DNA of 64,000 bases from Platycnemis pennipes (taxonomy: Eukaryota; Arthropoda; Insecta; Odonata; Platycnemididae), in assembly GCA_933228895.1 (NCBI GenBank), contig OW121855.1, forward strand, positions 43,600,698-43,664,697, in the 5' to 3' direction. Below the pieces are notes generated by a model. That model searched no databases. It had not been told where the DNA came from and was given only the letters and a program-made list of their open reading frames with translations. The translations under genes were made by a program, and so were the position numbers. Each line of letters opens with the position of its first letter. Within the stretch, counting starts at the first letter, position 1. This document shows positions 11,985 to 24,904 of the stretch, in pieces.

Positions 11985-12172
11985 AATACTTGTGGTATGT
12001 GAAGGTTTCTCGGGTCCTCCACCGGGTAAATTCATCCATGTCCACCGACGTTTCGATTCCCGACACGGCACGTATGAATTAATGGACGAATTAACCCGGT
12101 GGAGGACCCGAGAAACCTTCACACAGCAGATACGCCGGGAAAGCACCAGTTCTTTCTTAATACTTGTGGTAT
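11985..12172. mobile_element. Fold-back element with 14-bp flanking direct repeats
   Basis: Two arms of about 40 bp (11999-12040 and 12080-12122) are near-perfect inverted repeats. Both contain CTCGGGTCCTCCACCGGGT or its complement. The short centre carries, on the minus strand, AATCGAAACGTCGGTGGAC. The unit is flanked by a 14-bp direct repeat, AATACTTGTGGTAT (11985-11998 and 12159-12172), with about 36 extra bases between the right arm and the right repeat. The direct repeats look like a target-site duplication. The GAAAC core, inverted arms and short one-sided extension recall Penelope-like retroelements, which carry hammerhead-type motifs. No protein is encoded, so family membership is inference. 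Confidence 0.6.
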
Positions 12173-12180
12173 TTTCGCAA

Positions 12181-14400
12181 TGTATATTCTGCAAATTCTG
12201 TCCACTATACAAGAGGAGCATCTTAGAATTTTGGGCATTAATGGATCTATTAGAATGTGAAATCTAGCATGCAGGCACTAGAGTTTGTTTGAAACGGGTG
12301 AAGGATTTGTTGGATACGTTTTATACGTTCACATCAATCCTAGCGTAGTTATTCACTAGATGAATTGCGGCGTATTATAATGGCATGATTACAATAAATT
12401 GATCAACTTAAACGAGATTCCTATTTGGCCAAACTCACCATTTTCCCAATCTATGATAACGGATGCACAACTCCCTTTATAATGCTGTGGCATATAAATC
12501 TTGAGCATCATCAATCGGCCATGAATGCTCTCCTGGTGACTGCTTTTAAGGAAAATGAGTGGAACGGCTATTGAATGTGATATAGGTATTTTACTGAAAA
12601 CGGTATGAAATTATGTAAATTTTTACGACGATTTACCGAACAAGGATGTAACAAAATAAGGACGATTTGTAGTTATTTGTCATTAAGAGGTCGATAGGGC
12701 ATTTTTCAATACCATTATTTACTTAATGCCTCCTTAAATTTACTAAAATTTAAATTATGCATAGTTTTTGTAATTGCTGAGGTAAATGTAATGTTTGATG
12801 ATCATTGAGCCCAAAAACCCACTATTTTACTGTCCGAGAATTTTTGAAGGAAAAATTGATGGGAATTCTTTAAATTACCCCTGTCAATGGTCTATTATAT
12901 TTGATGAATTATTTATGGATATCTTTTATGCACAAACTCACAGAGTAAAGCGCAAGGCAATCACGTCTTTTCCTTGGTGGAATTTGTCTCCAATGTTATT
13001 CGGTAACATTTTTGCGAACTGAATTACGACGCATTCAACTGAAAAAACGATAATCAATGAGATCGACGTAATAGGAATTTTGTACTCCTTGGCAGTGGTG
13101 GAGTCATCGGAGTCATCCATGAAGAGCGATCTTGCGGAGGATCTGAATGAAGTGGATTCGATTTTCAGGAGTAGTATTGCATTTTTCCGCACCGCTGGCC
13201 ACGGAGCGTAAGTTCAACGTCCCCGCGCAGTAAATGGGTTATTCGATAGTAGAGTTCGGTTGTTTATCAATGAGAGAGACATGTTGGGTGCGGCAGGCAG
13301 TCTGGGGCTCTCGGATTTGAGGTCACGCCGGGAGAATTCAACAGGTTGGTCGGATAGTCGAAGGAAATTGCTTCACGGTGGTGAGCACCGCGAAAGGGGA
13401 CATTATTTTTGAAATGTCGAAGCAGGGTAGAGGGCAAGGCTAGCGATTGGATTTGGAAAATGAGCGTGGACTGCTTTCCGATATATGTATTAGGTGTGAT
13501 TGTCTGAGGGTAATGCAGCTGTAGGACACACATTTCTTATTTCGATTCCAAGATAACGATTCGGAAATAATTTTTTTGGCTCGTCGTCGTTTGGTGCTTC
13601 GTAATCCTAGTTCCATCAATATGTTGAAAATGGCGAGCAAAATAAAATTCCAGTTGATGAGTTCTGAAGTGGTTTGTTATACATGTGTCATATGTTGTGG
13701 TTCTGTTAGATTGTTTTTTTTTTGGCGCTCTGCTACTGATGTGAGTTTTATTCTTTTACATAATGGTAGTCATTCGATAGTTGGAATGACAGGTGAGTGA
13801 AAAACGAGTGGACAAATGTTTAAATATAGTTTTTTTTTTGGAGTAATGGATATTCATCATCCGGAAACAACTAGTTTTTGGTCATTCCTGTCCCCCGAGG
13901 ATGCGGAAATCCTATCCAGTCCATCCGAAATCCGGCACAGGTGTTATGTAATAAAATGTTCAGCGAATAAATGAGGAAAATTTCAACCTGGACTATTAAT
14001 AGTTTTGCATATTTATTGGCATAATTTGATTTTAAACTAGATTTTAATTTACATTATAAAAGCAACAACAATACGATTGTTACCGTTATATATTTTCCAA
14101 AGTAACTGAAAATCCATTTTTATGATAGATTTAAATTAAATTTTTCATTATTAGCTGTTTTAAACTGAGTCGAAATAAAAAAATATCGTTAATAAAGGAG
14201 TTAATATTGTGAATAAAAGGTATAATACCGTGTCAATTTGATACATGATTCTTAGAAACTTCTATATTGTCATGAATTTGAAGACAAAGAAACTATATCG
14301 CGCATATTTCCAGCATCTGAATTACGCATCTGAATACTGAAGTTTTTCTTTCAAGAGAAATGGTCGATGTCATCGCCAGCATAAATTGCCTACAAATTCC
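12181..14400. other. No gene seen; mixed DNA with a moderately GC part
   Basis: 12.2-12.95 kb and 13.55-14.4 kb are AT-rich. 12.95-13.55 kb has more balanced composition and several open frames on the minus strand, such as 12938-13192 and 13267-13533. None shows a known domain or a coherent exon structure. It could hold conserved non-coding sequence or an unrecognised exon. Confidence 0.45.
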
Positions 14401-14404
14401 ATGT

Positions 14405-14575
14405 GAAATGCTGTTTTAGACTTAGGATTAGGTACTCCGACGGTTAAGGTTACATCACACCTTAATGCGAAGATGAAGAGGTCCATGCCCTGAGTGGGAT
14501 TAGAACCCGCGACCTTTGGGTTGCTAGGCTGGAGCGTTACTGACCAGGCTGCACGGCCGGCTAGCGATACTTAAA
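14405..14575 (-). repeat. tRNA-derived SINE, minus strand
   Basis: On the minus strand, a tRNA-like head (GCCGTGCAGCCTGGTCAGTA as A-box region) is followed at normal spacing by the B box GGGTTCTAATCCC (complement at 14496-14508). A body follows, running through CATGGACCTCTTCATCTTCG. The head is well preserved. The body does not match the other SINE families in this window. Confidence 0.7.
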
Positions 14576-15174
14576 ATATGGTTTATTTGACAATGGTTTC
14601 CTTTGGGTGTTGAATCGGAGCTTTTATAGTAAGACGTGAAGTCAGTTTGGTTCGTTAATGATAGAAATCGGTGGGAAGGAAACTTTTCCCCAACCCAATG
14701 AATTTTTGTGAATATTATTTTCAAACGGGCATTAATAATGAGGGAAATCAGACGCTCAAAATTGGCCAATCACCCTTCAGCTTGAAACTTAATGCCTGTT
14801 ATTGAAATCAGTGCCAGTGAGCCTGTGGGAGAATAAATAACAGTTTAGCGACCAGGGTTTCTGCGTGCACTAAAGAAATAGGTTATGTGATGACTAAATA
14901 AATGATACACGAGACACTATTTGACAAATACGTTAATATCATTTTGAAATTAAAGTGACCATCCCTCGAAAATATTTCCATTAGGTTGCTTGTCTCTTTG
15001 CTTGCCTTCTGCATTTAACTTTCATTTGTCCGTATTAAAATCTTTAAGAGATTCATCGCGCGGAGTAATTTTACCCACGAGGAATTTTCCGAATTATTAC
15101 ATCCACTTCATTTGTTTTAAAGAGTATCGGATTTCATAGCCACATCTCAAAAAGGTGCCATGAAAGCGAGGGTG
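14576..15174. other. AT-rich DNA, no gene seen
   Basis: AT-rich. The minus-strand frame at 14524-14769 overlaps the SINE and has no recognisable domain. Confidence 0.5.
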
Positions 15175-15840
15175 TTAGCAACGTAAATCAAATCCGCGGA
15201 TCCCCGCCGCCGTTTCACTTGGATTGTCGTTCCCCTGCATCCGGCCCCACACACCCCGTCCCCCATCTGAGGTATCTCCCGCGCCGTTGCCCTCCTCGCT
15301 CCCTTTGACGCTTTTTTGTTTCGTTACTTCCGCGGATTCATCCGAGTGAAATTGCGACGAACGCAATCACATTCCGGCTGTCGTGTTTGCCTGAGCGCCC
15401 TTCCAAACATCCACACCCTCTCTGCAGCGCCTAAAAATCTCCCTCGCTCTCATGAGCGACTGCCCTTCTCGCCCGCCCTGTTTCGCCCTAACCCTTTCTT
15501 CCCCTCCACCACATCTCCCACCTTCTTCATCCCACCCCCTTCTCACGTCTTCCCGGCCCTTTCCTGCCGCAGGATCGCATGACGGCGGGGTCCGTTGTTG
15601 TATTGGGAAGGATAGACGGTCTCCTCTTCCTCCTCCTTCCTTTGCCTCGTTGATTCGGGCGAAGGGATGATTGTAAACGACCCCTCTCGACTTCCCGGGT
15701 CGGAAGAGATTTGACCGACCCCTTTGTGTGCAGGGCCGGGCGCAGAGTCACGAAATCGCGTTGGGCCGGAGCTATTCGATTACGTTGGCCCCCTCCTCCG
15801 ATCTCGGGTCGTCTACAGCTGGCATGTTTTTGACTGCATA
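15175..15840. other. GC-rich, pyrimidine-rich island
   Basis: A compact CpG-containing block with a strong C/T bias on the plus strand (15420-15640), set in AT-rich surroundings. Open frames on both strands (15316-15582 plus, 15527-15952 minus) are low-complexity and mutually overlapping, which argues against coding. Composition is like the islands at 34.8 and 41.2 kb. Possible regulatory DNA. Confidence 0.4.
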
Positions 15841-18681
15841 TCGAAATCAAATAAGGTGATGGAATTTTCACTATTGGGGCAGAATATCCCCCCCACCCCC
15901 TTTCCCTCAGTGAAACGAATACTCGATCCTCGTATTTCATTGCATGCCCCACATATTTATCGTCAAAAAGGGAAAATAATGATTGTTTTCCTCAGTTAAA
16001 GGTCATCCTCATACTCAGCGGTAAAAATTGACTAAATGAATTTGGCGTAGTCTTTATGAGATGCGAGAGATAAGAGGCTAAAAATATGTCGCAAATAAGT
16101 TAAGATCAAACAAAATGCATTTTCTTATTGTATTTGTGTGTATTATCAACCACATGAATTCACATTCTAAAGAGGTTATTTTAGAATGATCGTTTTATTT
16201 TTTCCTTTAATACATGATATGTGATCCATTGACCGTGATTATAGTAATTAGCCGAATTTCTTTGAAGATTTAAACTACATATTATACCCTCTGAATAAAT
16301 TGCTCTTTATAGTTGTCGTGGATTTGTATCTTTGAGTTAATAGGAGGAAAACAAGTAATTCAAGAGCATTTTTACAATATATATTTTATGCGTAAACTAA
16401 CGCACATGTTTTAACATTACGGAACTATTTGACTATCTTGTGGTGCAAATAAAATGTTTTCACTTTTTGTAATGTCATTGAAATAAGATTTATAATATTG
16501 TTTCCATAATTTTCTCTTCTGGTACCCCAAAAAACAATACGTGAGCGTCTAAATAATTATCCGAAACAAACATTTTGCTAGTTCTGAATATCTGATAGTC
16601 TTTAAGTTCATGTTTGATCCTTCAATTATAATTGATCTCAGTAAAGATTTTAGGAAGATTAAAACATTTCTATTATAACCTCTATATACCTATGATTAGG
16701 ATTCATTTATTTGACAGGGATTATTCGATTTTAAGCCAAAATTTTATTATTGGTATTGATTCTTCGAAAAATTGCTTTTGAGTATGTTTTAGTCTTCTTG
16801 CAATAATTGATTTACTGTTTAATATGTGATACCTCATTTTAAGTAATTCATGGTGAATGATTGTAAAGTCCACCAACACTCCAAGCTTCCCAAGATATGA
16901 GTTACAATATAGCACCGTAACATCAAAAATCCTTACTTGAAATCTTGATGCATGGTAAATGATGCTAGTTAATCATTTATGCTCATGCTTTTAATGACAG
17001 TATTGATATGTCCAATATTTCATTCCTCTATTTTACTGAGGAGATGGTGTTAGGCTTAACTTTGAGGAATATACCTATTATGGATTCATGGAGAAATCTT
17101 GTTTATTGCAATAATAATATTATAGACACAGCCCGGGTTGCAACTCACTGTCATCTTGCTGATCTGGTCTTATTGATGCATTACCTTCGTTTTTTTGCCA
17201 ACATGGCGTGTATGTAGGATATACCTACTGGCGTTATTTCAGTATGGCATTATGTGCAGTGATCACGTCTTCCACCTACACCTACCATGTATCCCCGCCC
17301 TGGATTTTTATGCTCGAAACACCAAGTTGAGACGTGGAAATCGTGTAGGCGCTGTTGAAGTTCACGAAACTATGAATTCTCCGCCTTGGTGCTCGGACGC
17401 TTTGAGTCTCGGCGAAGTGCAGTCAAATTACGTGCGCGTGACACCATTAATGCCCTCGTCCTCCTCCTCCCCAGCCAGCGCCACACCTTCTCCTAATGAT
17501 GTAATTCTTGAGTGAGAGCGTTTCTTCGGAGGAACGTGTGTGCGCTCGCTTTTGCAGCGGTTACTCATCGCGTGCTGCAAGCGAGGCATCTCGGGAACGG
17601 GTCGGGAGGAACATTCCTGGAAACGCTCGTGCTTATCGAACATCTATTTACGGTCCTGTCTTACATGTCCATCTCCGACGATTTCTGAAGCAGTCTCCAC
17701 TGGATACTTCCCCGGTTCAAGTCGGCGGACGAGGATATTAAGAGCAATTACGCCAGCGAGAGGTACCTTACTCACGGGCTTGATCATGATACGGTTTTAG
17801 ACATGAGAGCATCGAAGCCGAGACAGCCCATTCCGAGAAAGTGATCGTCTCATGATTTGGGATCACGCCGAAGTGTTTTATGCACGTGTTCCTACTTGGA
17901 CAAAACTTATCTCTTCGTAACCATGTATGAGAGCTGATCGCGGAGGCGATTCCCTTGAAATCCCTAAAAAAACTATGCAATGGAGATTCTTGTCGAAATT
18001 TGACGTCATTTTGTATGTCCTTATATTTACGCATTTTGTTCTATATCCTGAGGAGTATACTACTTGAGAGTTACTTTTTTCTTAATACGATGGTAGAACT
18101 TGTTTCTTATTAATCTCTGTGGGCTGAGGAAGTATTGAGGTTTAGTCAGGCGGGCTGCTATCCAAGCGCAGCCTGCGGTTTCTCCGGGTGATGTGATGCC
18201 TGGACCAGGAAAGAGCAGAGGTTAGGAGTTTCCTAGGGCTTTACCTAGATATGAATCATAGACAATTTAGTGCGTAGGTGAATACAATAACCGCTCCGTT
18301 AGGCTAATGTATATATCACCTTTAATGGTCAACGGTATTCCAGGAGTAAGTCATAGCACGTGAAAGATCGTCTTATCTGTTCTTGGAGCTGAAAATGTCA
18401 GCCATATCATTACTCTTAATGTGTATTGATCTTAATAATGGAGTAGCCGTAATATAAATGGGCTTTCATTAACTTGCAACAATAAAATTATTGTTAGGCA
18501 AATGAAACATTTATTCAAACAGCTCTTTCAAGTCTCCCGTAACGATTTGTTATGTTTCATCAAGTGCAGCGTAACCAATGGACATTTCTACTGGAGCACT
18601 GGAGCAATGAAAGGAATCAAATTTAAGGTGTGTACTATTTCTTTAAGGAAATGCATAGAAAATGTTGTTGGACATCATAGG
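15841..18681. other. Mostly AT-rich; balanced segment at 17.2-18.0 kb
   Basis: 15.9-17.1 kb is AT-rich with nothing recognised. 17.2-18.0 kb has more GC and several overlapping frames, including a Ser/Pro-rich stretch near 17450-17500, but no known domain. No splice-bounded exon stands out. Confidence 0.45.
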
Positions 18682-19190
18682 TAGGGACCGGAAAAGCTAG
18701 CATCTATATTTTTCAAAATTATCATCTATTTTTAACAAAATTAGCATTTATTTTCCTGAAATTAGCATCTATTTTTATCATCGGATAACCTAAATATCAG
18801 TTAAATATCAATTCTTAATCTTGTTTTCAGGATATGCAAATATATCATTACTTCAATCGATAAGTTAGTTTAAACTCATGCAACCCCTTTTAAGACAAAT
18901 TAATCTGATACTAACAATTTTTTCTAACATGAAAGGTATGAGTTCAAAAATTGTCACGAAAATTCCATTCGACCCCCTTCGGAGATAATTTTAATGAATA
19001 AAAATGGGATATTTCACAAATAAAAACATGTAAAAATGTTTTATTGCCATTTCCTACTAGTTTTCGGGATTCATAACCACATTTCGCAAATTTTTCGAAT
19101 ACCTACTAATTTCGCAGATAATTCGCTTTTACCCCTAATTTTCGCAGAAAATTTGCGTTTATCGCAACATTTGATTTTTTCCGGTCCCTA
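18682..19190. mobile_element. hAT-type MITE with 8-bp target duplication
   Basis: The ends are 14-bp perfect terminal inverted repeats: TAGGGACCGGAAAA at 18682-18695 and its complement at 19177-19190. Directly outside lie identical 8-mers, ATCATAGG, at 18674-18681 and 19191-19198. An 8-bp target duplication with short TIRs starting TAGGG is the signature of the hAT superfamily. At 509 bp with no transposase frame, this is a non-autonomous copy that needed a transposase made elsewhere. The intact TSD and TIRs suggest a fairly recent insertion. The left interior holds about four imperfect tandem units around TTAGCATCTATTTTT (18699-18780). Confidence 0.88.
18699..18780 (+). repeat. Minisatellite inside the MITE
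   Basis: About four imperfect head-to-tail units of roughly 20-23 bases built on TAGCATCTATTTTT...AAAAT. They lie just inside the left TIR. Subterminal repeats in hAT elements often bind the transposase, but that role is not shown here. Confidence 0.6.
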
Positions 19191-19198
19191 ATCATAGG

Positions 19199-19870
19199 TT
19201 TTCTGGTCGTTCTTATGGTTGCTCACTGCTGGTCTATGAACGACCAGTGATTACGCACACCAATCACTGATCCTTCTTATGCTTGTCAATACCATTGGTC
19301 TATTGGAGTAATTGAATAATTTCATTTTGGCATATATTTCTTTCTGATTTTGATTATAAAGGGAATGAATATTATATTAATATGTCGTAAATAATGCCAG
19401 GAAGTCAAGATTGAGATAGAAGGAGTGAAAGGGGGGTTAGGGGGTTTGGGGCGAGACGTTGCGTGCTAAGCGGGTGATTATCACCGCCCCTACCCGCGCA
19501 AGCCTCCAAGATTTGCGGTTTTCGTGACGGAGCGCGCCAAGTGTTTCCCAGACAACTTCCTTTCCATAAACCCTTGACTCTCTTCTCCCCGTGGTGAGGC
19601 GGGGAAAAGGTGAGCGAAGAAGTCCTACCTCCGTGCAGCGAAGGTTTCACTTCCTTCCATTCGACCCCCTTCGGAGAGATCCTCCCTCTTTTCACTCGAT
19701 ACCATTCCGGGTCGGAGAATGGGTCGGTTAGCTATCGTCTCTTGAGGTCTTCTCCAGCGGTGAATGTTGAGGTGTGGTTGTGTCGTGCGGTAACCATAGA
19801 ACCGCATTCGGTCGAAGAGGATGAATGCTGTGTAGGAGGAAGCCCAGAGGTTTCTCCAAATGCTGAATAG
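19199..19870. other. AT-rich then GC-rich island
   Basis: A short inverted pair, CTGGTCGTTC and GAACGACCAG, lies near 19203-19246. 19.41-19.87 kb is GC-rich with open frames on both strands (19405-19695 minus, 19610-19870 plus) and no recognised domain. A 23-base string at 19655-19677 also occurs exactly inside the neighbouring MITE at 18963-18985. Confidence 0.45.
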
Positions 19871-19875
19871 TCCCC

Positions 19876-19940
19876 CATCAACATCTATGTAATACCCTAC
19901 GAACCACTGCCAAGGCGTGTATCAGGGGATGAAGATCACC
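19876..19940 (-). mobile_element. LINE/SINE 3' end, GGGTATTA-ATAGATGT type, copy 1
   Basis: On the minus strand it reads CACGCCTTGGCAGTGGTTCG, then TAGGGTATTACATAGATGTT. The same ending appears at 28.87-28.92 kb (minus) and 60.79-60.86 kb (plus). Three copies sharing a 3' terminus, with an ATGTAGATG-like tail, fit a LINE or LINE-mobilised SINE. The class is not determined. Confidence 0.6.
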
Positions 19941-20304
19941 AACTTACACTACTGACATGCAACTAAGAGCTACAGTGATACTACTGCATAGAAACATTTT
20001 AGGCATAAGAACCACATGACACTAGATGGTTAGTGTCTGCATAATAACGAAGTGATAACTGGTTAGAAAGTTATTTTCTAAATATATTTAACGCCATAGA
20101 CAAAACCCTCCCAATTCCTACCCCACCTTTCCCCATTTCCTCAAGAACCCTAATTGCGACTAGTGGTCAGGGTACGTAAGCGGGAGGCTCGGCGGTTACC
20201 CTCTAGCTTGCACCATCGACGTGTTGAGCAAACGGCCAGTTGTGCAATTGAAGAGATAGTCGACGGGCTGTGTATATCATCTCAGTCGTAAAACTGTGTT
20301 CTAA
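19941..20304. other. Unassigned DNA
   Basis: May include more of the minus-strand LINE/SINE whose 3' end lies at 19876-19940, but no internal boundary or coding frame was recognised. Confidence 0.4.
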
Positions 20305-20400
20305 TTGCAGTTACTCCATCGCGGGGTCATGATTGGTGCTGCCAACAGCCGGAACCGGGTTCGAATGCCGGCGCGCTGTGGGCTGAAATCGAATAAAACT
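20305..20400 (+). repeat. tRNA-like SINE head, plus strand
   Basis: The B-box-like GGGTTCGAATGCC (20357-20369) sits at plausible distance from an upstream A-box-like stretch (GGGGTCATGATTGGTGC). The stems do not pair well enough for a functional tRNA. AT-rich DNA follows. Probable SINE relic. Confidence 0.5.
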
Positions 20401-23400
20401 GGACGAAAATGATTTTTTCACTTTTTATTTCGGTAATAACGATGATATTTTCTGAAAGTGCAAAAACTGAAAAGTAAAAAATGCTGAAAGTAAAAAAAGT
20501 ACAAAATACTAAACGAATTTTATTTCTAAGGGCTATTTTTAGATTAGCAGACATCTGTGAAGCTCTTAAAAAATGATCGAAAAATTATTCTCCCTTTTTT
20601 TTGTGAAAACTGACGGAAGAATTTTGCTACTGTTGCGTTTAAGACACGTAATTTTTAAGCATACCAACATAATAATATGTATTTTGTAGATTCGCTATTG
20701 TGAAAATTAGATTTCGTTGATATATTTTTTAATTTTATTCAACAATTAAAATATGCTATATTTTACGTATTTTTACCATAAAGTAGAAAGAAACATTATG
20801 TTAGTGGTCTATAGCGACAAAAATATTTATACCAAATTATAAAGCAAAGTGTTAACTTAAATTTTCGACAGAAAATTCCTGCCCCAATCACCCTCCCCAC
20901 CTCTCCGATCAAGTTATGTACGCGAAGGTCCAACCGCGCGGCGCGGAGCTGAGATGCGGGAAATCGTTCATAATTTGTTACAGTTAAGGATTACTCAATA
21001 AAAATGAGACAACATTCGGACAACATCACCTAACGTATGCGTTTCACTTCAGTAAAATGTGCAAATGAATCAGTCAAAATAATGATTTAGCTAAATTTTG
21101 CTGAAACCGTTCTCATGTTTCTATAATATATTCCAATATTAATGGTGGGAGTAATATATTGATTTGACCGGCTCTTCTTGATACTAATACATAAGCCTAC
21201 GGAACGCATTTGTCCTAATGAGAACTATTTTTCTATCATATAAACGTTGTTTCCATCGTGGTGGAATTGAATAATTCATGGTTAGAAAAAAATTATGTGA
21301 TTGTTCTTGAATCATAGTGATGTTTCATTCCTAACGATGATCTGATAGTCTATGACAATCTTCTTGCTATGCATTAAACATCAGAGCGAGTATCTATTCT
21401 TGGTAGAGACCTTGATCCTCGCTTCCTCCTCGGGAATACATCGTATGTCCTTGCCTTCTCCCGTGGTAACTAGCATGCCGTATGTTTTAACTGCCACAGA
21501 CAATGGATCTATGCGTAAGCTACTCCCCGATTTCGTTCAGATGTAATTTGGTCATTATTATAATATTGCACTTTTGTTGTTAATATGAATTCATTCTTCT
21601 CCGTCAAAATAAATCCGAGAAATGGGTTGGTAACTGAAAATATGTGGTCTCTGGCGTGTCTAGATTCCAGATTCACAAATCCAGATGTCCTTTGGCTCAA
21701 TTTTGATTGACGCTCGGGCAGTGTTGGAAAGTTTGATGAATACATAGGGGATTTTTTTCAACCCTACTGCCTGAGGGGAAAAATAAATTTTCCAAGAAAC
21801 TGCTGCTTACGTAAGATTGGCCGTGTCACCTAAGCAGACGGTTACTCTTTTATCCGGGATTTACTCTAGTAGTTAACTTATCTGAGGGTCCGGAACACAA
21901 TCCGTCCTTCCTCTGACCTCTAAGCACAGAGCTAATGAAAGATCCAGCGTAGGTTCAGGTGTACTGAAAACAAGAGTGTACATTTAAAATCGAGTTCGTC
22001 ACAGGCATCTGATTATATAAAAATATTTCATTGCATGCTTTTTTTTAAAAATTGCAATAGATCAACCGAGTCATAAAATATTACAACCATAATTTTACTC
22101 ATTTTTCTACGTCGTACAATTGTGAAATTTTGCACAGCCTTCGGACGAGTTTACAATATTCTAGAAAGTTGAGTCCTAACTTCTTTCGATCCTTAAGAGG
22201 TAAATGTGATCACCTCGAATGTGTAACGGTGATTTATTATTAAGAATATTTTGAGCATATTTGATATTAAAAAAGTAGCTGATCGTGTACTATTAATCCG
22301 ATGCAGTATGTTTGTCGTAGCGTAGCCAGATTTTATAAAATGTACTGTGCTGCCCTTATGGGGTTATGTGATTAAATCATGCTGTCATTTAGACTACTTT
22401 CTGGCACCAGATCTTACTTTTGTGAATACGTTTTCCTCATGGTCAAAGAGTCCATTATATTTTTCTTAATAATCTATCAAACATAAGTATGGTCCTGAAT
22501 GCGATGCAGGAGCATGAGCCATACTCCTGTACCACCACCAGCGTCAAAGTCATACGTGACAGCGCCGTTTATTTTAGTAAAACATATTATCTTTAGCACC
22601 AATATTTATCGTGGCGGGGTGTACCATTGGAAAAGCATCTCAATTTCCTTAATCCGGATACAAGTATGCATTGTTTGAAAACTTAAACCAACAGGAGTCT
22701 GGATACCCTCTTTAAAGACCTTGAACATGCTGTTGTGTGTTTGTTTGGTGATGCTGACGGCATTGGGGTCCACACATAAGACTAACAAGCAACGTGAAAA
22801 TACATCGCAACGTCTTCAATCTGTTCGTGGCCTAATTTTATCCACATGGGAAACGCCTCAAAGCAGTCAATTCATATCTTCGCTACTAGTAAAGTTATCG
22901 ATGATTAAATGTTAATAATCCGACGACACGAAACGCATTAAAGAAAAGTTAGTAACTTAGTCATTTGATGGATATACTTCTCGTTACTTGTGCAAGAAAA
23001 ACTTCCGATCAGATTTATCAATCATGTATGCTTCGGCATATATGTTATCATTAATGAATACGGATACTAAAGACTTAATTTCAATTGAATTATGTATATA
23101 AAGGAGAGAAGGGAAAATAATTCTATTTCGGTACATTATCATCCCTAAGGATGTAACGAACTGTCCCGACTGTAATAATTTCAATGACTTGTGAAATTAG
23201 GTCTTCTAACTCTAGGTGTGACTCTTCCAAATTAGGTGTGACTAAGTCTTCCAACTCTACCGCAGGTGTGGTCTGTTGGGTCAATTTATTCATGTCTGTA
23301 GTTTAACAGTCACTTAGCGAATTACTTTGGTTCGCTTCCATTTCCGAGGGAGTGCAAGGTGGTTGGATTCGGTAGGCAATATTGAAAATGCGTATTGGAT

Positions 23401-24900
23401 AGCGATGCCAAGGAAATTAACATGAATAGACAATCAAATGTCATGCCTTTAGTCACCATTGTCGTGATTGTATATAGCAGTGCAAATGTATTAGGCCTTC
23501 AGAAGTCAAGTTGAGTGGGATATATAATACGCTTTTTTGCCATTGTAATTGCAAATCAGTGTGGCGGCTGAAGCTGGCTTTTCACAGGCGTGTTTCCCGG
23601 TTTTTTTCTGCGTAAAGCCTGCTAATCTAAGCGATTAGAGCGGAGTTAATTGAAAACGAAAATTTTCAGACCCTGCCATAATTTTGGAAAGAAATGAGCC
23701 CTTGGCCTTGGAGAAAAGAAGAGGTTTCTCCTTCAATTTCCTGGCAGGTCTCCTTGGGAACGCTACCAAAATTAAAGACGCACGCTGACGGATGTAATAG
23801 GGGAAAGCCATTTGCCACCACTCACGGAATGTTAAATCACCGGGTTCCAAGCCAAGTGTCGGGATTGCCCCAAGTGACTTGCGCTCTTCCCGGTCGCAAA
23901 TACTTCCCGGTACTGCTTCCGAGCGCATTAAACGGAATGAAGACAGCGGTCGGGACGCGGCAATCCGTCTCATCGCGTGGATTTAATTCGCAACCCTCGG
24001 CAGGAAATTTCTCGTGGAAAGTGGTATTCATATTTTTGGGAGCGAAGGTACGAAAAAAAATCATTCTAAGTTTTCGTTTCGCACGTAGTTTTAATGATTT
24101 TGTTCCGCATTCATCGACTTCCGGAAAAACGTGAGTGCTGGATTAATGAAGTGGAATAACGTTCCGGTCATGCATTTCTCCTCGTTTACTCTGTGGGGCG
24201 GTTCATCCTTGAAGTCATGGCTATGATGGGTAGAACTCACATAATGGCATGCATGCCTATAGACTTAAATCAGGAGGTATTTTTGCTGTGGGTTTTGGAT
24301 TGTATGAATAGAGGAGGGAGGCGTGGGAAATTTAACCTGCTGGATACTGGAAGTATCATTACTATTTTTTTAAGTTTGACTGCACGTCTTAGGTATTCAG
24401 ATAGGTGTGAAGGATTTAAAATACTTTTCGTTCAATTAATAAAACAAGTGTGTGTGCGCATTTCCTTATTATCACATCATCACGGGATTCATGAAGATAT
24501 TACTCGAAAAATCATCGAATTCCTCATGCTTACATGCATTCCAACAGAATAGAATTTAAGTGCATACATTGATAACAATTCATTATTTATCAGTAGTAAT
24601 GAACCGTTGTTCTCAAAAGCCGTCAGCATAAAATGTTTTTTGAAGGAAACATTTGAATCGCATGGGAAATTATGTATTCCCTTCATAACAGTCACTTGGG
24701 AAATATATTTCATCGGAATCACCGAAATCCCTCATTCAACGCTGCATGTTAAATGTTTGCTAAATAAATAGGAGTTACATGCGCTTAATTTTTTTGAGTT
24801 TCTCATATACTGCTCTGGTAATAACGATAATTTATGGAAAATACTCGTCTACTTCGTTGGCGTACGGTGAATGTAGGGATAAACTAAAGTGGCGGATTTT
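20401..24900. other. No gene seen; AT-rich with one balanced block
   Basis: Mostly AT-rich and stop-dense. 23.63-24.13 kb has higher GC and overlapping frames on both strands (23635-23973 minus, 23694-24134 plus) with no recognised domain. An imperfect tandem repeat of GTCTTCTAACTCTAGGTGTG-type units lies at about 23199-23272. Nothing else was assigned. Confidence 0.45.
23199..23272 (+). repeat. Short imperfect tandem repeat
   Basis: Three partial units share TCTTCYAACTCTA and/or AGGTGTG, spaced by roughly 20-30 bases. Small local expansion. Confidence 0.45.
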
Positions 24901-24904
24901 TCAG

